A stretch of DNA of 13,523 nt from an uncultured Gemmatimonadales bacterium (GTDB taxonomy: Bacteria > Gemmatimonadota > Gemmatimonadetes > Longimicrobiales > Gaopeijiaceae), in NCBI GenBank assembly GCA_937983085.1, contig CALJKZ010000658.1:1-13523 (forward strand), read 5' to 3'. Shown here in pieces: positions 1 through 9,114 of this stretch (position 1 is its first letter; each line of letters begins with the position of its first letter). A program made the translations under genes and the position numbers. The notes under the pieces were generated by a model, which saw only the letters and a program-made list of their open reading frames with translations, made no database searches and was not told the DNA's origin.

Positions 1-135
1 GACGCGATGGACGAGCGACTGGCGTTCAAGTACGGCGACGAGGAGGTGCAGTTCTGCTGCGAGGGCTGCATCGACGAGTTCAAGGAGAACCCCGAGTCCT
101 TCATGCAGAAGGTGCGCGCCGCGAAGGCGCGCTGA
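1..135 (+). CDS. TRASH/YHS-like metal-binding protein, C-terminal fragment
   Basis: Only the last 44 residues are in the window; the gene begins upstream. The visible part ends with the pattern FCCEGCIDEFKENPESF (Cys 19, 20 and 23 of the fragment). This is the C-terminal half of a TRASH/YHS-type treble-clef-like metal-binding module: an aromatic residue, CCxxC, then an amphipathic helix ending in a short Asn/Asp-Pro segment. Such modules bind copper or other soft metals in sensors, chaperones and P-type ATPases. The N-terminal Cys of the module and any other domain lie outside, so the full protein could be a stand-alone periplasmic binder or the tail of a larger protein. The stop is 13 bp before the next start, and the module resembles the first module of the protein at 963-1754, so the genes are probably co-transcribed. 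The reading frame is sure; the family assignment is fairly sure. Confidence 0.75.
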   Translation, partial: DAMDERLAFKYGDEEVQFCCEGCIDEFKENPESFMQKVRAAKAR

Positions 136-148
136 CCGCGACGCTCCG

Positions 149-895
149 ATGCGGCTTCGCGATCTCCCCCTCTCGCGTCGCCTGCTCGCGACGGGGTTCC
201 TGGTGGCGCTCGCCGCCGCGTTCCTCGCCGCGCAGGTGAATCTGCAACTGCAGCACCGCAGCGCCGACGGGAAGCCCGGGATGTCGTACGACGACGTCGT
301 GGCAGCGTTCCACGGACGCCCGGGCTCGTCGCTCCTGACGTCGAAAGTGTCCCCGGGCGGCTCGATGGCCAAGCAACTCCCGAACCCCGCCGACCTCGAG
401 ACGCTCTGGCACTGGGTCGAGGGCGGGGCGCGCGAGGAGGCCTTCGGGCCCGTGTCGGAGGTGCTCGCCAGGCGCTGCATCCGCTGCCACAACCCGGGGG
501 GTGAGATGCGGCAGGTTCCGTTCGCGGAGTCCCGCGAACGCGGTCCGGAGTTCGACAAGGTGAAGCCCCTCACGAACCCCGACACCGGCATGAGCTGGGC
601 GTCGCTCGCGAAGTCGAGTCACGCGCACCTCTTCGGGCTCGCCACGCTCTTCGCCGTCGCCGGGTGGATCTTCACGCAGACCGGACTGCGCGAGCGCACG
701 AAGGCGGTCTTCGTGACGCTGCCCTTCGTGGCGCTCCTCGTGGACGTCGGATCGTGGTGGCTCACGAAGCTCGCCGCACCGTTCGCCGTCGGGATCGTCG
801 TGGGCGGCGCACTGATGGGGCTGGCCTTCGCCGTCCTGATCACGGTCCCCCTCTGGGAGATGTGGCGGCCCGCGACATTCGGGCGAGCGACCTGA
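149..895 (+). CDS. Membrane-anchored protein with a single c-type heme motif
   Basis: This 248-residue protein has an N-terminal hydrophobic segment (about residues 12-30, signal anchor or signal peptide), a periplasmic part of about 125 residues, and three further hydrophobic segments (about 160-177, 186-203 and 211-234). The periplasmic part carries one CIRCH heme-c attachment motif at 110-114. A His pair (H158, H160) sits at the entry to the second hydrophobic segment and an Asp (D199) lies inside the third; both could bind heme or metal. No second CxxCH is present. It resembles uncharacterised membrane proteins with one cytochrome-c-like motif, but I do not recognise a named family. It lies 13 bp after the TRASH gene and upstream of the metal-binding protein and multicopper oxidase, so an electron-transfer role in periplasmic metal redox chemistry is possible; that is inference. 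The start at 149 has no clear Shine-Dalgarno sequence but gives the expected signal-anchor N-terminus. Confidence 0.8.
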   Translation: MRLRDLPLSRRLLATGFLVALAAAFLAAQVNLQLQHRSADGKPGMSYDDVVAAFHGRPGSSLLTSKVSPGGSMAKQLPNPADLETLWHWVEGGAREEAFGPVSEVLARRCIRCHNPGGEMRQVPFAESRERGPEFDKVKPLTNPDTGMSWASLAKSSHAHLFGLATLFAVAGWIFTQTGLRERTKAVFVTLPFVALLVDVGSWWLTKLAAPFAVGIVVGGALMGLAFAVLITVPLWEMWRPATFGRAT

Positions 896-962
896 GAGAC
901 TGACTCCGAACAGCGCCACGAGAACCGACGTCTGGACGGGTCCGAACAGGAGTGGACACCCC

Positions 963-1754
963 ATGCTGACGAGAGCACTGTTGATCGGCCTCGCCGTGAT
1001 GGCGCTGTGGGCGCCCGCGCGGGCCGACGATCCCAAGCCGAAGGAGCAACCGGCGGTGGGTCGGGAGACCGACCGCCCGCAAGAGGCCGGCAAGGAGCCG
1101 AAGCCGGCCGTCGACGACGCGGCGAAGCCGGCAGCTGTCGACGCGAAGGCCAAGGCCGTGGATCCGACGGCGGTGTCGGTCCCCATCTTCATGAATGCGA
1201 CCTGCCCGATCATGGGCAAGCCCGCGTCGGCGTCGCTCTTCGCGGACGTGCAGCAGGGCCGCATCTACCTGTGCTGCGCTCCGTGCGCGAAGAAGGTCAA
1301 GAAGGACCCCGAGCGCGCCTACGAGGCCGCGTACCCGACCGTGCGCAAGGCCGGCAACACCACGTGCCCGGTGACAGGGCAGGCGCTCCCGGAGAACGCT
1401 CCCACCGTGGTTCTCCAAGGGATCGAGATCGGTGTCGCCACCGAGGAGGCCAAGGCGCTCGCGCCTCGGCTCGCGCAGTCAGTTCTGGCCAGGGCGACGG
1501 ACCCGGAGGTGACCGAGGTCGGGAACCGGACGTGCCCGGTTACGGGAGAGCCCGTTGCGGGAGACGCCTTCTGCCTGATCGGCAAGCGTCTCGTCCGCCT
1601 GAGCTCGCCGACGTGCGTCCAGGAGGTCGAGAAGGACCCCCGCGCGGTGCTCGCCAAGGCCGTCGAGATCGCGGCGAAGCAGAGCGCGCCAACGCCGAAG
1701 CCGGCGGAGCCGGCCGCGCCACCCGCCCCGAACGGCACGGAGGGCGGCAAGTGA
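963..1754 (+). CDS. Secreted protein with tandem TRASH-like Cys modules
   Basis: The protein has 263 residues. An N-terminal signal peptide (residues 1-21, ending ARA) is followed by a Lys/Pro/Ala-rich linker to about residue 70. Three related modules follow, each opening with CP[IV][MT]G. Module 1 (C81, then CCAPC at 104-108, then KKDPERAY) is a complete TRASH-like metal site. Module 2 (C135) keeps only the first Cys. Module 3 (C191, C204, C218) keeps the SxxCVQEVEKDP helix but has one Cys where module 1 has CCxxC. The C-terminus (about 240-263) is Ala/Pro-rich. It probably binds copper or another soft metal in the periplasm. An AGGAG at 949-953 lies 9 nt before the ATG and supports the start. 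The stop overlaps the next gene's start by one base (TGATG), which indicates coupling. The module repeats can be seen; the metal identity is inferred from the neighbouring multicopper oxidase. Confidence 0.82.
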   Translation: MLTRALLIGLAVMALWAPARADDPKPKEQPAVGRETDRPQEAGKEPKPAVDDAAKPAAVDAKAKAVDPTAVSVPIFMNATCPIMGKPASASLFADVQQGRIYLCCAPCAKKVKKDPERAYEAAYPTVRKAGNTTCPVTGQALPENAPTVVLQGIEIGVATEEAKALAPRLAQSVLARATDPEVTEVGNRTCPVTGEPVAGDAFCLIGKRLVRLSSPTCVQEVEKDPRAVLAKAVEIAAKQSAPTPKPAEPAAPPAPNGTEGGK

Positions 1755-2020
1755 TGCGCGCGGCGCTCGTTGCGATGACTCTCACGCTCACGGGATGCGC
1801 CACCACGCCACCGTTTCCGGAACCCCCGCCGACGCACCCCGCGAGCGCGGCGGCCCCGGAGTCGCCGGTGCCCGCACGCACTCCGACACTCGACCTCCCG
1901 AAATCCGACGCCGAGACGCCGGCAGCGTCGCCCACGAAGCAGACGGAGCCGGCGCCGCCTGCGGCGTCGCCACCGTCCGGCGGCCACTCGGGGCACGACT
2001 CGGGAGGGGGGCATCGATGA
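1754..2020 (+). CDS. Small Pro-rich lipoprotein with His/Gly tail
   Basis: This 88-residue protein has a short lipoprotein signal with lipobox LTGC (Cys 14). The mature part is very rich in Pro, Ala, Ser and Thr and looks unstructured. It ends in a Gly/His-rich tail with H78, H81 and H87 (GGHSGHDSGGGHR), which could bind metal weakly. The gene is embedded between its neighbours: its ATG overlaps the previous stop by one base and its TGA overlaps the next start by four (ATGA). This is strong evidence that the short frame is real and translationally coupled. A longer open frame begins upstream at 1007, inside the preceding gene, but only the part from 1754 carries a signal sequence. I do not recognise a family. 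A tethered metal-binding or spacer lipoprotein near the outer-membrane factor is plausible, with no direct functional evidence. Confidence 0.75.
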   Translation: MRAALVAMTLTLTGCATTPPFPEPPPTHPASAAAPESPVPARTPTLDLPKSDAETPAASPTKQTEPAPPAASPPSGGHSGHDSGGGHR

Positions 2021-3444
2021 CGAGCGCGCGCGCGTTCTCGTGCGCTGCCCTACTGGCGCTCCTCGCGGGATGCGCGTCCCCGCCGATCCGGGATCTCGTG
2101 CTGGAGGACCAACACGCTTCCCGCGTCGAGGCGGCCCGCCGCGCCGGCATCGATGCGGCGACGGCCGACCCGACCGACCGCGCTCGGGTGGCGGCGCGCG
2201 TGCGCGCGCTGCTCTCGGGGCCGCTCACGGAGGAGCAGGCGGTGGCCGTGGCGCTCGTCAATGACCGGGAGATCCTGGCCGCCTACGCCCGCCTCGGCAT
2301 CGCCCGCGCCGAGGTCGTGCAGGCGGGGCTGTTCACGAACCCCGTCGTCTCCGGGAACGCGAAGCGGTTCTCGAAGGGCACCGAGATCGAGGCGTCGCTG
2401 GTCACGTCCGCGCTGGATGCGTTCCTGAGGCCGCTGCGGGTGCGCGTAGCCGAGGCGCAGTTCCAGGCCGAGCGGACACGACTCACCCGCGAACTCGTGC
2501 GTGCGGCGTACGAGACCCGCAGGGCCTACGCCGAGGTGGTCGCGGCGGGGGATCTCGTGACGCTCCGAGGGGCCGCCGTCGAGAGCGCCGAGGGGGCGCG
2601 GCGCCTGATGAAGCGGCTCTTCGACGCCGGGAACGTGACCGGTCTGGCGATGGCGCGCGAGGACGCGGCCGTCGGGCGCGCGCGCCTCGACCTCCACGCC
2701 GCGGAGAGCGCCGAGCGCGAGGCCAGGGAGCGACTCAACGCTCGCATGGGCGCGTGGGGCGAGTTGACGGCCTGGACCGCGGCACCCGACGCCCGCAGGG
2801 TGCCGCCGCCAGACCTCGACCGGATCGAGTCGCGGGCCGTGCAGGCGAGCCTCGACCTCGCCGCCGAACGCGCCGCAGTCGAGGCCGTGGCGCAGGCGGC
2901 GGGCCTGCTCGAGTGGCAGGGGGTCGTCCCCGCCCTCGAGGTCGGCGCGGCCGCGAAGCGGGAGGCCGGCGACGGCTGGGGCGTCGGTCCCGACGTGGCG
3001 CTGGAGTTGCCGCTCTTCGATCGAGGTCAGGCGCGGAACGCGGCCGCGCGGGCGGAGCTCGACGCCAGGCTCGCCGAGTTCGAGGAGACCGCCGTCCACG
3101 TCCGCCGCGCCGCGCGCGTGTTCCGCGACCGCGTGCTCACGCTTCGTGAGCGGGAGCGATACCTGCGCGAGTCGTACCTCGAAGCCCGCCGGCGCGCGGC
3201 GGACGAGGCTATGGTGCTGTCGACCGAGATGGGAGGAGGGGCGTGTGGGGAGATGGTGGCGGGGCGGGTGGGGGCCGGCGGGGCCGCCGATCGCATCGCG
3301 ACACGCCACGCGCTGCGCCTGGCGGAGCTCGACGTCGAGGAGCTGCTGGCCGGCCGGCTGGACGTCGAACGCGCCGGCGAGTTCCACGTACCCGAGGGCA
3401 GCTCTGCGGAGTCTCCGGAGAGCGGCGCGGGAGAGGAGCACTGA
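2017..3444 (+). CDS. TolC-family outer-membrane factor (CzcC/CusC-like lipoprotein)
   Basis: This 475-residue protein has a lipoprotein signal with lipobox LLAGC (Cys 19). Two internally related halves show the TolC-family pattern. The first runs from LVNDREILAAYARLGIARAE to GLFTNP (residues 81-109). The second holds ALEVGAAAKRE followed by VALELPLFDRGQAR (328-340), the usual strand plus coiled-coil start. Long Ala/Arg/Glu-rich helices fill 140-250 and 335-400. The protein should form or join a trimeric outer-membrane channel. The frame is open further upstream (from 1795), but the start at 2017 gives the lipoprotein signal, follows a GGAGGGGGG purine tract and makes an ATGA overlap with the previous gene. 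No adaptor or RND pump is in this unit; a multicopper oxidase follows 1 bp later. Residues 405-424 (MGGGACGEMVAGRVGAGGAA) are unusually Gly-rich for this helix and coincide with a G-rich DNA tract. Confidence 0.88.
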   Translation: MTSARAFSCAALLALLAGCASPPIRDLVLEDQHASRVEAARRAGIDAATADPTDRARVAARVRALLSGPLTEEQAVAVALVNDREILAAYARLGIARAEVVQAGLFTNPVVSGNAKRFSKGTEIEASLVTSALDAFLRPLRVRVAEAQFQAERTRLTRELVRAAYETRRAYAEVVAAGDLVTLRGAAVESAEGARRLMKRLFDAGNVTGLAMAREDAAVGRARLDLHAAESAEREARERLNARMGAWGELTAWTAAPDARRVPPPDLDRIESRAVQASLDLAAERAAVEAVAQAAGLLEWQGVVPALEVGAAAKREAGDGWGVGPDVALELPLFDRGQARNAAARAELDARLAEFEETAVHVRRAARVFRDRVLTLRERERYLRESYLEARRRAADEAMVLSTEMGGGACGEMVAGRVGAGGAADRIATRHALRLAELDVEELLAGRLDVERAGEFHVPEGSSAESPESGAGEEH

Positions 3445-3445
3445 G

Positions 3446-4744
3446 ATGGGAGCGACGCGCAGAGAGATCCTGGCGATGGGCGCGGGCGCAGCGGCGCTCG
3501 GGCTGCTCGGCCGCGCCGCGCGGGCCGAGGACGAGAACCCGGCGGGAGCGGCACCGAAGCCGCCGGCGCGCGGCAGCCTTCCCTACCGTCCGGTCGTCAC
3601 ACCGAACGGCGCGGCACTGCCGTTCCGCGAGGTCGGCGGAGCGAAGGTGTTCCATCTCGTGGCGGAAGAGGTCGAGCACGAGTTCGCGCCGGGTCTGAAC
3701 GGCCACTGCTGGGGCTACAACGGCCGTGTCCACGGCCCAACGATCGAAGCCGTCGAGGGTGACCTCGTCCGGATCTACGTCACCAACCGCCTGCCCGTCT
3801 CGACGAGTGTCCACTGGCACGGTCTCTACGTGCCGAGCGGCATGGACGGAGTGGGTGGGCTCTCGCAGCGGCCCATCGAGCCGGGGGAGACGTTCAAGTA
3901 CGAGTTCACCCTCCGGCAGCACGGCACGTTCATGTACCACTCCCACCACGACGAGATGGTCCAGATGGCCATGGGGCTCATGGGGATGTTCGTCGTCCAC
4001 CCGCGGAAGCAGCCCGCAGCGGCACCGGATCGCGACTACGCGCTGCTCCTCAGCGAGTGGGCGCTCAAGCCCGGGACGCGGCGTCCGGACCCCAACGAGA
4101 TGACGGACTTCAACGTCCTGACCATGAACGCACGTGTCTTCCCGGGGACCGAACCGCTCGTCGCCGCGCTCGGCGAGCGCGTGCGCATCCGGATCGGGAA
4201 CCTGAGCGGCATGGACCACCACCCGATCCACTTGCACGGCACGTCGTTCCAGACGGTCGAGACCGACGGAGGCGTAATTCCCGAGTCCGCTCGATGGCCG
4301 GAGACCACGGTGCTCGTGCCGACGGGATCGACGCGGACGATCGAGTTCGTCGCGGACAACCCGGGCGACTGGGCGATGCACTGCCACATGACCCACCACG
4401 TCATGACGCAGATGGGGCACGGCATCCCGAACCTGATCGGCGTCGATCCGAGCGAGTTCGACATGGAACTCGCGCGGCACGTTCCGAGCCTCGCGGCCAT
4501 GGGCCAGATGGGTCTCGACGACGACGCGGGCGACGAGGCCGTGATCCCGCCGAACAGCACGCCGATGATCGGTGGCGACGGGCCCCACGGTTACATCACG
4601 ATGGGCGGCATGTTCACGGTCGTGAAGATCCGCGACAGGATCGACGACACGACCGCCCGCGATTGGTACCGCGCCCCCGCGGGCACGCAGGCCGACGTCG
4701 CGACGGCAGCGGAGCTTGCTCGGGATGGCATTCGAGCGCGCTGA
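3446..4744 (+). CDS. Two-domain multicopper oxidase, Tat-exported
   Basis: This 432-residue protein begins with a twin-arginine-type signal (TRREILAMG, then a hydrophobic Ala/Gly/Leu stretch ending ARA at about 27), fitting export of a folded copper enzyme. All four copper-ligand segments of multicopper oxidases are present: HWHG (H123, H125), HSHH (H165, H167), HHPIHLHG (H259, H262, H264) and HCHMTHHVMTQM (H312, C313, H314, H318, M323). Type 1 copper ligands would be H259, C313, H318 and M323; the others would build the trinuclear cluster. Only about 90 residues separate the second and third segments, so there are two cupredoxin domains, with type 1 copper only in the second. Methionines are common around 171-181 and 340-390. 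It probably oxidises Cu(I) in the periplasm, as CueO/CopA-type enzymes do. ATG 3446 follows a GAGGAG and lies 1 bp after the outer-membrane factor. An upstream extension of the frame (to 3146) is not supported. Confidence 0.93.
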   Translation: MGATRREILAMGAGAAALGLLGRAARAEDENPAGAAPKPPARGSLPYRPVVTPNGAALPFREVGGAKVFHLVAEEVEHEFAPGLNGHCWGYNGRVHGPTIEAVEGDLVRIYVTNRLPVSTSVHWHGLYVPSGMDGVGGLSQRPIEPGETFKYEFTLRQHGTFMYHSHHDEMVQMAMGLMGMFVVHPRKQPAAAPDRDYALLLSEWALKPGTRRPDPNEMTDFNVLTMNARVFPGTEPLVAALGERVRIRIGNLSGMDHHPIHLHGTSFQTVETDGGVIPESARWPETTVLVPTGSTRTIEFVADNPGDWAMHCHMTHHVMTQMGHGIPNLIGVDPSEFDMELARHVPSLAAMGQMGLDDDAGDEAVIPPNSTPMIGGDGPHGYITMGGMFTVVKIRDRIDDTTARDWYRAPAGTQADVATAAELARDGIRAR

Positions 4745-4780
4745 GCCCCGCGGATCGGCGCGCCATGTAGAGGACGCGTC

Positions 4781-4879
4781 GTGAAGTCCTGCTGCGGCGG
4801 CAGGCCCGCACCTTGGCGCTGGTGGCTCGTCGTGCTCGCGCTCGTCGCGACGGCGCTGGCCGTCGTCGTTCTCGGCTGA
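4781..4879 (+). CDS. 32-residue Cys-Cys single-pass membrane peptide
   Basis: A GTG-initiated frame encodes 32 residues: a Cys pair and Gly pair at the N-terminus (MKSCCGGRP), an RWW interface segment, and a single hydrophobic helix (about residues 15-31). AGAGGA at 4769-4774 lies 6 nt before the GTG, a good ribosome binding site. The gene is 36 bp after the multicopper oxidase stop and is the last one before the convergent unit. The Cys pair at a membrane face could bind a soft metal. Short membrane peptides with CC near the start are seen in metal-resistance loci, but I cannot name a family. The evidence is a well-placed ribosome binding site, sensible protein architecture and context; a frame this short could still arise by chance. 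Confidence 0.5.
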   Translation: MKSCCGGRPAPWRWWLVVLALVATALAVVVLG

Positions 4880-4891
4880 AGCACGCCGATC

Positions 4892-4909
4892 CGACAACCA
4901 CGTGTGTCG
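4892..4909. terminator. Weak hairpin between convergent units
   Basis: CGACA and TGTCG form a 5-bp stem around an 8-nt loop in the 42-bp gap between the two converging units. It is symmetric and could act in both directions, but the stem is short and there is no U-tract on either strand. Its position is the only strong argument; Rho-dependent termination is equally possible. Confidence 0.2.
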
Positions 4910-4921
4910 CAAGCGAGAGTG

Positions 4922-5590
4922 TCAGCAGCAATCGTGTTCGCCCGACCAGGCGTGACGCCCCTCCTTCGCGATCAGGCCCGCGATCAGGAGCGCCGCGCCC
5001 GGATCGGCCCACCACCACCCGAGCAGGCCGTTCGCACCCACGCCGACGAGTGCCGCGAGCGAGAGCCACCAGCAGGCGGTCGTCTGGAACGCGTCCGCCT
5101 CCATCGCTCGGCTCTCGAGCTCCGCCGCGACGCGCCGTTTCGCACGAGCGAGCCAGAGCATCACGAGTAACGAGAGCGACGTCAGGACGATGCCGACGAG
5201 ACTGAACAACGGCTTGTCGGCGGTGATCAGAGTGGCCGTCGCGTCGAACCCAACGTAGGCCGCCAGCAGGAACAGCGAGACGGCGACCAGGCGCCGGGCG
5301 CGCTGCTCCACTCGTTCGATCGCTTGATCGTCCAACTTGCCGCGACGCTCGGCGCGGAGCCTCCAGATCATCGTGAGACCGGAGGCGGACTCGACGAAGC
5401 TGTCGACGCCGAATCCGAACAGCGCAACGCTACCCGCGAGCACGGCGGCCGTGACGGCGACCACGCCCTCCACAACGTTCCAGCCGACGGTGAGGTACTC
5501 GAGGCGCAGCGCGCGCACCAAGTGCGCCGCTCGCGACGCTGACGGCACCGGGGTCGAGCAGGAGCCGCAGGACTCCGTGGTCGTCGTCAC
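4922..5590 (-). CDS. Short CDF-type cation transporter with Cys-rich tails
   Basis: This 222-residue membrane protein has about six hydrophobic segments (roughly 33-56, 58-76, 101-121, 129-147, 171-190 and 194-208) and matches the transmembrane part of cation diffusion facilitators. The usual cytoplasmic C-terminal domain is missing. The second helix holds D63 and E67 in the D-x3-D position. In the fifth helix, where zinc transporters such as YiiP have H-x3-D, this protein has Q169 and C173 (ADAFQTTACWW). Similar D/Q/C transporters form a recognisable short subfamily in other bacteria as far as I recall, so this is unlikely to be simple decay. Both ends carry cysteines: ESCGSC at 6-11 and a final HDCC. 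The GTG start overlaps the lipoprotein stop (GTGA), so it is the last gene of the minus-strand unit. It probably moves a divalent metal across the inner membrane, perhaps delivering it to the RND pump; the metal and direction are inferred. Confidence 0.85.
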   Translation of the reverse strand: MTTTTESCGSCSTPVPSASRAAHLVRALRLEYLTVGWNVVEGVVAVTAAVLAGSVALFGFGVDSFVESASGLTMIWRLRAERRGKLDDQAIERVEQRARRLVAVSLFLLAAYVGFDATATLITADKPLFSLVGIVLTSLSLLVMLWLARAKRRVAAELESRAMEADAFQTTACWWLSLAALVGVGANGLLGWWWADPGAALLIAGLIAKEGRHAWSGEHDCC

Positions 5591-5940
5591 TCGTCCTGCA
5601 CGCCTGCGGGGGCATTCGCCTTGAACTTCGCCTCCAGGCTCGGATCACAGTCGAAGCACTGCGACTCGGGCGCGTCGTGCTTCGCACACCAATCGCCCTT
5701 CTCCTTGAAGCCGGCGGCGAGGGTGTCGTTGCAGCGCGTGCAGATCGACTCGGGCACGCCGTGCTCGGGGCACCAGTCGGCGATCTCCTTCCTCTGCAGC
5801 AACGGCTTGACGGGCTCCTTCACGGCGGGGTCTGACCGCTCGGGGGAGTCCGAGGACGCGCCGTCCCCGCAGCCCGAGAGCATTGCGCATGCCATGACGA
5901 GGGCACACGCTGCTCCAACCAACTTGGTCTTCGAAATCAT
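5587..5940 (-). CDS. Lipoprotein with two WC-H-C-C metal-binding repeats
   Basis: This 117-residue protein has a lipoprotein signal (lipobox LSGC, Cys 24), an acidic/Ser/Pro linker, and two copies of a short Cys/His repeat: DWCPEHGVPESICTRC (residues 55-70) and DWCAKHDAPESQCFDC (83-98). Each has W-C-x2-H, a Pro-x-Ser turn and C-x2-C, giving a likely CHCC metal site. The same repeat occurs three times in the adaptor of the same unit (9115-10863). The protein should be anchored in the periplasm and could hold metal for the pump, much as CusF does for Cus systems, but it shows no sequence likeness to CusF. An AAGGAGAAT lies just before the ATG, which is 26 bp after the RND gene; the stop overlaps the transporter start. 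The repeat and lipobox are plain in the sequence; the relay role is inference. Confidence 0.88.
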   Translation of the reverse strand: MISKTKLVGAACALVMACAMLSGCGDGASSDSPERSDPAVKEPVKPLLQRKEIADWCPEHGVPESICTRCNDTLAAGFKEKGDWCAKHDAPESQCFDCDPSLEAKFKANAPAGVQDE

Positions 5941-5966
5941 CGCATTCTCCTTATCGGATGAGTGGT

Positions 5967-9092
<3,126 letters not shown>

Positions 9093-9114
9093 GGGATCTC
9101 CTTGGGGTCTCGAC

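Noticed and set aside
905..949. 9-bp direct repeat TCCGAACAG (905-913 and 941-949) in the gap before the TRASH-array gene
   Set aside because: It is a single pair with no palindrome or promoter around it and is expected by chance at this length.
1795..2016. Upstream extension of the outer-membrane factor frame
   Set aside because: The added 74 residues lie over the small lipoprotein gene and would bury the lipoprotein signal that begins at 2017.
3146..3445. Upstream extension of the multicopper oxidase frame
   Set aside because: It overlaps the outer-membrane factor gene out of frame and would place the Tat signal 100 residues inside the protein.
3209..4912. Long open frame antisense to the multicopper oxidase and outer-membrane factor genes
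   Set aside because: It mirrors well-supported genes in high-GC DNA, has Arg/His/Asp-rich low-quality sequence, no signal or domain, and no ribosome site.
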